A stretch of DNA of 64,000 bases from CAVRXT01 sp963725655 (GTDB lineage: Bacteria; Acidobacteriota; Terriglobia; Acidiferrales; UBA7541). Position numbers and translations under genes: made by a program. Location of the stretch: assembly GCA_963725655.1 (NCBI GenBank), contig CAVRYY010000001.1, forward strand, positions 2,356,001-2,420,000, given 5' to 3'. Shown in pieces: positions 9,334 through 18,400 of this stretch (positions are counted from its first letter, which is position 1; each line of letters starts with the position of its first letter). Below the pieces are notes generated by a model, which worked only from the letters and a program-made list of their open reading frames with translations, was not told the origin of the DNA and made no database searches.

Positions 9334-12300
9334 CTAGTAGTGCAACGCGATAAACACAGTGCTGGCCACCGAAGCGGCGATTTGCGCGGACGAGAAAACG
9401 TTGGCCCACGGGAAGCCAATGGCCAGCGATTTTTCCGGCACGACCACCGCATCGCCCGGCGCCAGGGTTGCGTTCAAATCCTGGCCGCTCCACATGGAAA
9501 GATTGCCGTGCGACCCGACTACCGATCCGTCGGCGCGAATTACGAAAATCTCTTTCTTGTTGGCCATGGCTGTGGGTCCGCCGGACTGGCTCAGGTACCA
9601 TCTCGCGCTTTTGCCCGGGCGATACGACACGGCCGCCGGGTTAAACACCTGACCTTCGACCATCACGTAGCTGGGCCGCTTGGGAATCAGGATAGTGTCT
9701 CCGGCCCGCACCGCGATGTCGTCCTGGGTATTCTTCCAACGATCGATCTTCGACGACACGCGGATGTTCACCCGTCCGATGGGAGGCGTATTTGCGAGGT
9801 GATCGAGGGTGTTTTCCCACTGCTGGAGGGCCGCCGCCTTGGCTTCTTTCTGCCGGGTGTCGGTGTCGGGCATCAGCTGCAAGTTCGCTTCGGCGTCGCG
9901 GATGCGGCGCACCATTTCGTCACGGGATTTGGACTCGAGCTCGCGCACTTGTTCCCGCTGCAGGATGGCTCCGTACGGGTAAGCATCGGGCTGGAATCCG
10001 CCGGCACGTTCGAGCACCGAACTGAGGCGCTCTCCGGGACGAATACCGTAGGTTCCGGCGTGGACCACTTCGCCGCGCACCGCGATCGACGCTCCCAAAT
10101 CCTGCCAGCCGGGAAGCTGGCGAATGGTGAGCACGTCGCCGTTGTGCAGCGGAAGATCAGAATTGGGATCGCCCGCCAAGGCCGAGGAAATCATCACTTG
10201 GTGCTGCGCGGCGGTCACTTCGGAACGCTCGCCTTGGGAATACTGAGTCAAGTCGGCCAGTTGCGTATCGGCGCTGTTTTTGAGTCCGCCGCCGACGTGG
10301 ATCAGGTCCGCGACTTTCATGTTGGTGGTGAGCGGATAGCGTCCCGGGCTGCCCACTTCCCCTTCGACGTACACCGTCGCGCCTTCGATGGAGGCGGGTT
10401 TGCGATGCACCAGCAAGCGGTCGCGTGGGGCGAGATCGATATTCGCCGCGACGTCTCCGTCCATGGCTCCCTTCAAGCTCACGCTGAAGATCTTCAGGTT
10501 GCCGTCGGGCAGATAGCGGAACACCTGTGCGTCGTCGGATTCAGCTTCGTCGGAAAGGCCGCCGGCGAGGTGCACCGCATCGCTCAGATGAATTTGCCCG
10601 GTGGTGGGATAGGTTCCCGGCCGGCGCACCTCGCCCACCACCGAAACCGATGGTGGATTGGCGAAATCGAAGCGGCTGAAGATGCGCACGGTGTCCAGCG
10701 GCTGCAAGATCGGCGACTGCGCGGGGTCTTTCAGCGCATCGCTCAAATCGAAGCTGGTCACCGTCGGATGGTAGTCCGGGGCATTCAAGCGAATGATTTC
10801 GGCGTATTGCGAGTCGGGTTCGGGCAGGGTGTCTTGAAACGAGCCGACCACGTCGGTGACATGCATTCCGGCGCGGTAGGAATATTTGCCGGGGCGCCGC
10901 ACGTGCCCTTCGAGATATACGGCATCCTCGTTGTAGTCGGCGATCGGGAAGATGCGGACGGTGTCGCCGTCCTGAATGGCGAACGATTCGAGTTTGGCGC
11001 GGATCGCGGCGGGATCCGCCGAATCCGGAATATCGACGCTGAGCATGGTACGCTTTTCGTGGGCGATCAGCCGCTGCACTTCGATGTGGCGAAGAGTGGC
11101 GATCGGCAGAATTCCGCCCGCCAGGTCGAGCGCCTGGGCCAGATTCTGTTCCCCGTGCAACTCATAGATTGCCGGGCGCCGCACCAATCCTTGCACCGTC
11201 ACTTCCGGGCCCAGCGGAGGGACCATTATGCTATCGCCATTTTCCAGGGGAGCGACGGTATCGCGCACGCCGTGCAGCAACATGTCGTACACATCGACAT
11301 CCTGGACGTCCTGAGTGCCGCGCATGTGCCGCACGATGCGCAGCGAACCGCGTGCGGTGGGCCCGCCTGCTGCGAACAGGGCGTTGAGCGGAGTGGAAAG
11401 CGCGGAAATATCGTAAGCGCCGGGAGCGGCTACATCGCCCACCACGTACACCCGGATGGTGCGCAGGCGAGTGAGCGACACCGCGGCGGAAACGTCCCGG
11501 AATTGGGTGCGCAATACCTGCTGCACGGAATCCTGAACTTCCGAGAGCTTTTTGCCGCTGACCATCACCGGACCGACTTCAGGCAGGCTCACCCGGCCTT
11601 CGCGGTCGACGGTGCGGCTAAACCGCTGGGTCATGCCGCCCCACATGTCGAACGACAATCCATCCCCGGGGCCCACGACATAATCCGGCCCGGCCGGCAA
11701 ATCCATGGGAATTAATTGGGTATCGCGGGTGCCGTTTTCAAAAACGTCCAGGCCGAAACGGCGAAGGGTGGGCAGGCGCGGCGACGCTTGGATGTACATA
11801 TCGTAGAGCGAAGGGAGGTCGGCGTAGGGGCTAGCCTTACGCACCAGCTGGTAGCCAACATTGTAGTTCTGCGTGAAATAAGGGCGCATCGGGACGCCGC
11901 GCGAAACCGTGCTGCCGCCGGCGGCCTGATACGCCGCATACGGCGAGGCGGGGTTGTAACCGCTGAACCCGGAAGCGGATGAGCCGCCCATACCTGCGCC
12001 CATGCTCGATTGACCAGAGCCGGCAAGCATCGAGGCTATAGCCTCGGAATCGAGACCTGGGGTGGGGATGCCGGTCATACCTCCAGAAAGGTCGGATCCA
12101 CCACCCAAACCTCCGCCACCGCCCATCCCGAGCCCGCCACCAAGTCCACCGGATGATCCCGAAGCATCTCCGGAAAGACCGGCACCAAACCCGAACGATC
12201 CGCTGCCGCCACCACTGCCGCCGCCGGTTCCGGAAAATTCACCCACGTCGTCGCTCGAGCCGAAGCGCGTCTGGATCAGCGAAGGCTGCTGGGATGGCGA

Positions 12301-13137
12301 GCTCATCTGAAATGGATTCAGCGGGTTCTGGGGTTGAAACTGGTCGTTCGGCGTGGCCGGCAAATTGTATTGCGGCTGCATCGGAAGGAGCTGCTGTTGG
12401 CCGGCCCCGCCGGGTAATCCGCCGCCCTGGTTCTGCTGCAACCCAGTGGTGACAGTGGTCGGAGCGGGGCAATCCGGGTCCGACGCGGAGGGCACGCAAC
12501 CCCGTTCCCGGGCCAGCTCCTGGCGCTGTTTCTTTCCCTGCTCGAGGCGCTCCTGCTCCTCGTCCTGGGCCACCCACTTGGCGCGCTCCTGAATCACCAA
12601 GTCCTGTTCCTTGGCCATGGGCGAGTCCGGGTTGACGTGGGGCCGGAGGTATCCAAACTTACGCAATAGCCCGGTCGCGACCGCGCGCAAGTGGGCGTCG
12701 GTCTGCAGGCGGTCCATCACCGCGAGATCGGTGAGGTCGGTTTCGGCCAGCACTTGTCCCTGGTTGGTGGCGTCCTGCGCAATCCATTCCTTGAGGTCGA
12801 CCATCAGACCCGGATCCTGCTGCAAAACGGTGGAAATCTCCGTGGCCGAAGCGGCCACCAGCCCCAGGTTTTCCCGCGCCAGATCGGTGGGGCGCGACGG
12901 TTTCGCCGGGGAATTCAGCTGCGATTGGGTTTGCTGGGCGCGAGCCGGCTCGCTCATCCACGCTCCCGCAGCGCACAACAGCGCGGCGGCGATGGCAGTC
13001 ATCCAAGATCGCCATTTCGCAGACCTGCGCGTCAGCGTGATTTCGAAACCTTCTTTTGCATTCATCTTCATCTCGTAATTTGCCTCGGAATTGGCCTCGG
13101 ACGTCGGAGAATGCTGAGCCCTGGAGGGGTTGCTCAT
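9334..13137 (-). CDS. Wza-like polysaccharide export protein with about seven SLBB repeats
   Basis: This very long (about 1,267 residues) outer-membrane polysaccharide export protein is several times the size of Wza/GumB. A hydrophobic signal segment (AIAAALLCAAGAW) follows a charged leader. A Gln/Pro-rich and then Gly/Ser/Met-rich low-complexity stretch precedes the Poly_export domain at PDYVVGPGDGLSFDMWG. Seven SLBB units follow, each with the GxVxxPGxY signature: VVGDVAAPGAY, VQGLVRRPAIY, LEGHVRRPGKY, VVGEVRRPGTY, VEGEVGSPGRY, VRGEVVHAGTY and VEGQVFNPAAV. The last segment (FSSAQIAASVASTVFIALHY) is hydrophobic. The ATG at 13137 overlaps the upstream stop as ATGA, suggesting translational coupling; a second candidate start at 13071 would give a tidier signal peptide. 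It probably forms the export channel with the Wzz-like protein. Confidence 0.93.
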   Translation of the reverse strand: MSNPSRAQHSPTSEANSEANYEMKMNAKEGFEITLTRRSAKWRSWMTAIAAALLCAAGAWMSEPARAQQTQSQLNSPAKPSRPTDLARENLGLVAASATEISTVLQQDPGLMVDLKEWIAQDATNQGQVLAETDLTDLAVMDRLQTDAHLRAVATGLLRKFGYLRPHVNPDSPMAKEQDLVIQERAKWVAQDEEQERLEQGKKQRQELARERGCVPSASDPDCPAPTTVTTGLQQNQGGGLPGGAGQQQLLPMQPQYNLPATPNDQFQPQNPLNPFQMSSPSQQPSLIQTRFGSSDDVGEFSGTGGGSGGGSGSFGFGAGLSGDASGSSGGLGGGLGMGGGGGLGGGSDLSGGMTGIPTPGLDSEAIASMLAGSGQSSMGAGMGGSSASGFSGYNPASPYAAYQAAGGSTVSRGVPMRPYFTQNYNVGYQLVRKASPYADLPSLYDMYIQASPRLPTLRRFGLDVFENGTRDTQLIPMDLPAGPDYVVGPGDGLSFDMWGGMTQRFSRTVDREGRVSLPEVGPVMVSGKKLSEVQDSVQQVLRTQFRDVSAAVSLTRLRTIRVYVVGDVAAPGAYDISALSTPLNALFAAGGPTARGSLRIVRHMRGTQDVQDVDVYDMLLHGVRDTVAPLENGDSIMVPPLGPEVTVQGLVRRPAIYELHGEQNLAQALDLAGGILPIATLRHIEVQRLIAHEKRTMLSVDIPDSADPAAIRAKLESFAIQDGDTVRIFPIADYNEDAVYLEGHVRRPGKYSYRAGMHVTDVVGSFQDTLPEPDSQYAEIIRLNAPDYHPTVTSFDLSDALKDPAQSPILQPLDTVRIFSRFDFANPPSVSVVGEVRRPGTYPTTGQIHLSDAVHLAGGLSDEAESDDAQVFRYLPDGNLKIFSVSLKGAMDGDVAANIDLAPRDRLLVHRKPASIEGATVYVEGEVGSPGRYPLTTNMKVADLIHVGGGLKNSADTQLADLTQYSQGERSEVTAAQHQVMISSALAGDPNSDLPLHNGDVLTIRQLPGWQDLGASIAVRGEVVHAGTYGIRPGERLSSVLERAGGFQPDAYPYGAILQREQVRELESKSRDEMVRRIRDAEANLQLMPDTDTRQKEAKAAALQQWENTLDHLANTPPIGRVNIRVSSKIDRWKNTQDDIAVRAGDTILIPKRPSYVMVEGQVFNPAAVSYRPGKSARWYLSQSGGPTAMANKKEIFVIRADGSVVGSHGNLSMWSGQDLNATLAPGDAVVVPEKSLAIGFPWANVFSSAQIAASVASTVFIALHY

Positions 13138-13499
13138 ACCAGCTGCGCGCCTCCGCGAAGCGCGCCGAGCATGCCCTCTTCGGAGGACTCCACGCGATTC
13201 GATCGAATCTCCATGGAAAGCCAATAACAAATGGTGGCGTCGCGGTTGGGCGCTATGCCCAGAATCTTCAAACGCGGATGAGTGACTAGCATCTCCACGA
13301 ACGGCTTGGCGAGCTGGTCGGAGGAATCCAGCGCCACGATCAGAAAATCGGGAGCGGTGGCTGCGACGGCGGCAGGAACCGCGGCGTCGTGATCCACCTG
13401 CCCGACGATCTCTATGTCCGTCTGGTCGGAAATGGTCGCCAAGACCAGTTCTCGCATCAACCGGGGCTGGTTGGCAACTAGTACCCGGATAACCTTCAT
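13134..13499 (-). CDS. Degenerate response-regulator receiver-like protein
   Basis: This 121-residue single-domain protein is first in the exopolysaccharide operon. The start MKVIRVLVANQPRLMRELVL aligns with the opening of NarL-family receiver domains (IRVLLVDDHPLVREGL), but the acidic pair that binds Mg2+ is replaced by Ala9-Asn10. A candidate phosphoacceptor Asp58 remains at the end of strand 3 (DFLIVALDSS), and KILGIAP is strand 4. There is no DNA-binding domain. It therefore looks like a pseudo-receiver that acts by protein contact, perhaps setting polysaccharide output. The ribosome site AGGGAGG lies well placed before the ATG. The stop overlaps the SLBB gene start (ATGA), tying the two together. 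Confidence is high for the gene and moderate for the fold. Confidence 0.78.
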   Translation of the reverse strand: MKVIRVLVANQPRLMRELVLATISDQTDIEIVGQVDHDAAVPAAVAATAPDFLIVALDSSDQLAKPFVEMLVTHPRLKILGIAPNRDATICYWLSMEIRSNRVESSEEGMLGALRGGAQLV

Positions 13500-13597
13500 A
13501 GCGTCCTCCCTAAAGCGAAGAAAGATTGTCTCGTAGAGGTCGGCCGGCCGGTAGGGCTAGGCAGGGTACAAATCCGGTTCAGTGTTTCGAGGGGAGT

Positions 13598-13627
13598 CCA
13601 GTACTGGTCGGTACTGGTTTCGTACTG
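13598..13627. promoter_or_regulatory. Three phased GTACTG repeats upstream of the exopolysaccharide operon (candidate operator)
   Basis: A perfect 10-base palindrome CCAGTACTGG (13598-13607) is followed by GTACTGG at 13611-13617 and GTACTG at 13622-13627. The three copies start 10 and 11 bases apart, that is, on one face of the helix. They lie about 100 bases upstream of the first gene of the exopolysaccharide operon, in the only sizeable non-coding stretch before it. Such spacing suits cooperative binding of a regulator. No protein is identified, and a -35/-10 pair is not obvious. Confidence 0.4.
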
Positions 13628-13709
13628 CGTAGAAACCACTAGTTTTGCGAGGAATCCAACGTAGTTCTAGTCCTTACGTGCGGGCTTGGTCCTCCGCGAA
13701 TGCGGAAAG

Positions 13710-15365
13710 CTAGCCAGGCCCCGGCAAGTGCACTCCGATCACCGCGCGCCACCCCTGATGCTCGTGGATCATGGCGGCGTCGGCTTCGCGTATCAGGCGC
13801 TGCAACGGCGAGAGGAATGCCTCGTGGATGGGTGCCGCGGGTGCCTGAGGGGTGGTCATCTCCCGGCTGATCTTGCTCAGGTGGTCGGCCATGCTTTCGT
13901 ATCGTTCGGCGGTCCGATTGAAGTGGCGGAACACGCTAATGCCACCCAAGGCGCTGGCAACTGCCGGAAACGCCACCGCGATGAGGTCAAGAAAGTTGTC
14001 GGCTATATGGGACACCCAAATACCTTCAAAGAAATGAACCAACGCGGCGGTAAGCGAGATAACGAGCAGCGCTAATAGGCTACGCTCCAAAGAGTCATGT
14101 TTCGTCTGGTTCTCTTCGCTTTTGCGACGGTAGTAATCTCGCTGGTCATCAATCCAGGTCTTCAGCAAAAACTTCTTCGCGGCATGGTCATGTCCTGGCT
14201 GGTAATGCTGAACGGAACGGCCCGGCTGGCCGGCTTTGGGGAGGGAGGCCAGGATAGCGTTCTGGGCGATGAGCACCCGGTCTTCGGGAAGCCAGGAAAC
14301 CCGGAGATCGGCGGGCGTCTCGGAGGTGAGTCCGTGCTGATCAACGACAAACAGAAAACAGGAAGCGCGCAAGCGTTCTGCCAAAAAGCGATAATTGATC
14401 CAGTTGCGCTGCAATCTCCGATACCGCGGGGTGAGCGTCAGCAGCACCACCGCCGCGATTTCGACGAATTCCAGGGCGTAGATCACATGGCGGCCGGGGA
14501 AAAACAAGAAGCCCGCCGCAGCAGTGGTAACCGCAGCCGCGCTGAATATATAGGCCGCGTAGGTCGAGTTAAAATACTTGGTCTGATAACTTGCGGACAG
14601 CGCCGCGGCTTTGGCGAAATGAGGCAGCACGGTTAGCCTCAGCGGCTCCAGAATCTTGGGATCTAAACCGCTTTTGAGAGCCGCGTCTTGCATCTCCCAC
14701 AGACGATCGTCGGCTTGCCGGGTAATCTCGGCGTCGCCGATGTGTTCCTTGTTGTATTCGTGGAAGAAAATAACGTCTGGAGCCATGCGATCGAGATTGC
14801 TGCTCTCGCGAATCTTGCCGGCGTCTGGGCTCAACCAGAACAGCGCGAATTTATTTTGCCGGGCGAAATCTACCACGCCGGCGGTTCCCCCTTCGCCCCG
14901 CGCGGGTCGCCCGTCCCAGATGGCGATGAGAACGTCGCAGCTCTTGACGACTTCCTCTCCCACTGTCTTGTAAGCGTCGCCATGCGAACCGGTCTTAGCC
15001 AGCTCCCGGCGGGTTGCAGCGCGGCCCCACAGCAGATCGAAGTCGCGTATCGAATCGGCGCGCTCCGTCTCGCTGAAAGTCTCGTAGTATTCCTCTCGCG
15101 CCATCGGCAATACCGCTTCGAGTTGCGAACCGGGGCGATTGTCGAGCACCCACTTCGCAACCAGGCGGTCGGCACCCTCGGCCAGCGGGGAGACGATCAC
15201 GTATTCGTGCTTCTCGCCCGGCAGGAGCCTTTCCATTTTCTGAAAGACTTGTTCGAGGGCCCGGCGAACCGCATCCGGATTGACCAGGGTACGGTGCCCC
15301 GAAACGCCAACGCGCACCCGCCGGAGGAGCAGATCCAGATCGCCGGTCTGATGAGGCGCGGTCAT
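13710..15365 (-). CDS. SLOG-like nucleotide-sensor protein with four-helix SLATT-like membrane module
   Basis: This is a 551-residue protein. Residues about 15-185 look like a SLOG/LOG-type Rossmannoid domain: RVRVGVSGHRTL as first strand and loop, VSPLAEGADRLVAKWVL, then SCDVLIAIWDG and GGTAGVVDFAR, where the glycine-rich turn would bind a nucleotide. Residues about 268-312 hold two membrane helices, and about 429-478 two more, separated by a charged region with a coiled-coil look. This matches SLOG plus SLATT (2TM effector) proteins described in bacterial conflict systems, in which a nucleotide signal is thought to trigger membrane damage. It is the last gene of the TIR/nSTAND cassette, 87 bases after it. 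Start: the ATG at 15365 fits the SLOG domain; a TTG at 15422 is possible. Domain calls are by eye. Confidence 0.75.
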   Translation of the reverse strand: MTAPHQTGDLDLLLRRVRVGVSGHRTLVNPDAVRRALEQVFQKMERLLPGEKHEYVIVSPLAEGADRLVAKWVLDNRPGSQLEAVLPMAREEYYETFSETERADSIRDFDLLWGRAATRRELAKTGSHGDAYKTVGEEVVKSCDVLIAIWDGRPARGEGGTAGVVDFARQNKFALFWLSPDAGKIRESSNLDRMAPDVIFFHEYNKEHIGDAEITRQADDRLWEMQDAALKSGLDPKILEPLRLTVLPHFAKAAALSASYQTKYFNSTYAAYIFSAAAVTTAAAGFLFFPGRHVIYALEFVEIAAVVLLTLTPRYRRLQRNWINYRFLAERLRASCFLFVVDQHGLTSETPADLRVSWLPEDRVLIAQNAILASLPKAGQPGRSVQHYQPGHDHAAKKFLLKTWIDDQRDYYRRKSEENQTKHDSLERSLLALLVISLTAALVHFFEGIWVSHIADNFLDLIAVAFPAVASALGGISVFRHFNRTAERYESMADHLSKISREMTTPQAPAAPIHEAFLSPLQRLIREADAAMIHEHQGWRAVIGVHLPGPG

Positions 15366-15452
15366 TGAGGGGAGCCGACGGGAGGATTTAGCGCGGGTGA
15401 TCCACGGCGAGCGCCAAGGCAATCGATGCAGTGCCGCGAAAAATGATCCATA

Positions 15453-18400
15453 TTATTGCGCCGGCGCCTGAGCGGGATTCGAAGCGGCGGCCTGGAATTG
15501 GAGCACCGCTTGCTGCGCGTCGGCCAGCGCTTTTACATTCAATTTCGGATCCTCACGAAATTTTGCAAAGTCGATCAGAATGGCCTCGGCGAACGTTTCG
15601 GTTGATTCGGGATCGTCGGGGTAGGCGCGTTGATTGGCGTACTTGCGGTAAATCGCGAATGCCTCTTCCTGCTTACCCTGAAACAACAAGGCGTGGGCCT
15701 TATTGGTCAAAATCCAGATCTTGCCGCCATCGTAGCGAAGTGCGGCATCCACATCGGCCTGCGCCGCGTCGAACTCGCCGAGGAATAAATCGTACCAGGA
15801 ACGATTTCCGTACACCGCCGCTAAGGATGATTTGTCGGATGCGAGCGGCGAGGCGCCGCTGGCCAAAGGCCTGAGGCAGACGATCTGAGCGTCGACTTCG
15901 ATTCGCGCCGCCTTGAAGTTGCCTGCGCCGCTTTCCAAATCTCGCAGGTCTGCGTGCGCCTCCGCGAGGTCGCGGATAGCGTCTTGATCGGTAGGATCAG
16001 CCGCAACGACGTTTTCCCGATCCTTGACTTCGTCACGGTAAAACTTCCGCGCAAGTTCGAGGTCCTTTGCGGCGATCGGTGGGGCGTCAAGACGCGCCAT
16101 CAATTCCCAGTCTTTGCCGACGTTGTAATCGCCGGTGGCGATGCTGCGCAAATGGCCGCCAGGATCATCGCCCGCTTCGATGGCGCGCGTGGTGGCGAGA
16201 CTCTGGAGATGGAATCCCTGCGCACTCTTCAAGTCCCGGAGCGCTTGGGGGGCATCCTGCTTGGCCTCTTGCCGAGCGCGCTCGCGCATCAACCGGCCAG
16301 ATCGTTGATCGGCAACCATGCTGTCGAATTTCGCGTCATGACCGTTGGCCTCGAGTCGCACCAACCACTTGCGGGCCTCATCCAGGTCGCTCTGAGCCTC
16401 GGGAAGCTTGTCCTGTTCCAGAAAGGTGTCGCTGCGCTTAAGATAGCGCCAGAAAATTACATCGCTGGCGACAGAGTCGGGATTCGGCCGCGAGGCGAGA
16501 GCCTCCTGAACACCAGCGGTGCGGGTCTTGAGTTCGTCGTCTTCCTGGTTGAGGTCGTGCTGCAAGTCCGCGGCGCCATCCAGATCGGTAATGTATTCGC
16601 TCAGAGCATCGGCGGTTGGGGGGTTGTCAAAAGCCAACTTCCTGGTTTCGGCGGCGTGTAGATACGCGGTTGCGGCGCGCTGCCGCAGGAGCTTGGCCGC
16701 GTCGAAGTTACGGACCGCTGCTTCTTCCGCGGCTAATTTTCGATCCGCTCGGGCCGCCGCGCGGAACGCGGTGCTTAGTATGGTGATGCGGTAAGTATCC
16801 TTCACTTCGGTCCGCACCTGGTCGGCGGTATCCAAGGCCCGGCCAGCGTCGGCTTCGGCCTCTTTGTTCTGCCCCATGCGTGCGCGGGTCTCCGCCGCGT
16901 AGGCCAATACCAAACTAGCCAGAACACGGTGAAAATAATTCTTGCCCGCGGCCGATTCCTGCTCGGCATAGCTCTCGTTGGCGATGCAGACCTTCTGCGC
17001 CTGATCGGCGAGCCCCTGGTTGAACTTCAAGTTCGCGAGGGAAACACGATCGCGCGCCTCCAGTGCCAGCGCCTGGCTGTTGTCCGCGTCGTCTTTCAGC
17101 AGGCTGCCTGCCAGGTCCATTCTGCCCTGCAGCAACTTGGTGGAAAGCGCCTGCATGTCTTTCTGCGATTGAATTTTATCCGGCAGTTCATCGAACGCGT
17201 CCACGTTGTTCCAGGCGTTCTCGATCGCGGCATCCTCGTTGCGCTTCGCTTTCTGTGCTGCCTCTTCGGCGGTCTTCGCGGCTGCCCCGGCGGCTTTCGC
17301 TGCCGCGTCAGCCTTTTGGGCCATCTGTTGCTCTTCCGCCGTTTTTGCCTTGGCTATTGCGAGCGACTGATTGGCGTGATCGTAGTTTAGCTGGGCGCTC
17401 GCTGTTGCTTCGAGTTCGGCCTTGGCACTCTTGTCGGCTTGTTCCTTGGCGATCTCGGCCTGCTGCTTATCCCGCTCTGCTTCCTGTCTCTCGCTCTCGG
17501 CTTTCCTGGCAGACTCTACGGCGACGGAGCGCTCCGCCTTGAATTTGATGCCGGCGTAAACCGTTAACGCCAGAAATGCCAGGGCAATTACGCAGACCGC
17601 AGTGAGTTGCGCGACCTGGCGGCGAACGCGATGCAAATCCTCGTCACGCCGGCGCTGCTCTTCGGCGATTTCGAGCTCCCGCTCGCGCCGGCTTTGATCG
17701 AGGAACGCGATGGCCAGTTCAAACTCCTGGTGATAGCGCTTCGCCCAGCCGCTCGTTGGGCGCTGGGTCTGTTGCCAAAGTTGAGCGTTGGACAAATCCG
17801 GATCTCGCCAAAGTCCGGCCTTTTTCTGCTGGTAGAGCACCGCGGTTTCCGCCAGGCGGCGATAGACCTTAGCCGACTCCGACTCCTGGGTAACCCATTC
17901 CCGGAGCCGCTCCCATCCTCGAATCAGGCTCTCGTGTGAAATGTCGATTATCGTGTCGTTGGCGAGCGGCACTTCTACCGGTGGCATCAAAAACGAGCGG
18001 CCCCGCCGGCGAAAGCCCGCGATCACCGCCATTACGTCGGTAGAATTGGCGCCAGTGACTTCGATCAAGTTCGCAATACTGGTCGGGCGGCGCCCTTCGC
18101 GATTGTCCGCACCCTTTTCGGTCAACGCCTGGAACACCCTCTTGGCGATGGAGCGCTGGCCTTCGGTGGGCAGCTCTTCGTAGGCCTCATCGGCGTGTTT
18201 GGAAAGCGCGTTGGCCATGGTGCCGATGGCCGTGTAGTCGGCGAGGTCCATGGGAGTGCCGTCGGAGCGATGGGTGGACCAGAATTCCCAGGTACGCATC
18301 AGCGCGTGCTGCAGAATCGGGAGCTGATCGGGATTGTCGCCCACGTCGTTGAGCAGGCGATTTACCAGGCGCGAGGAAATTTCCCCCTGCGCCACGCGGA

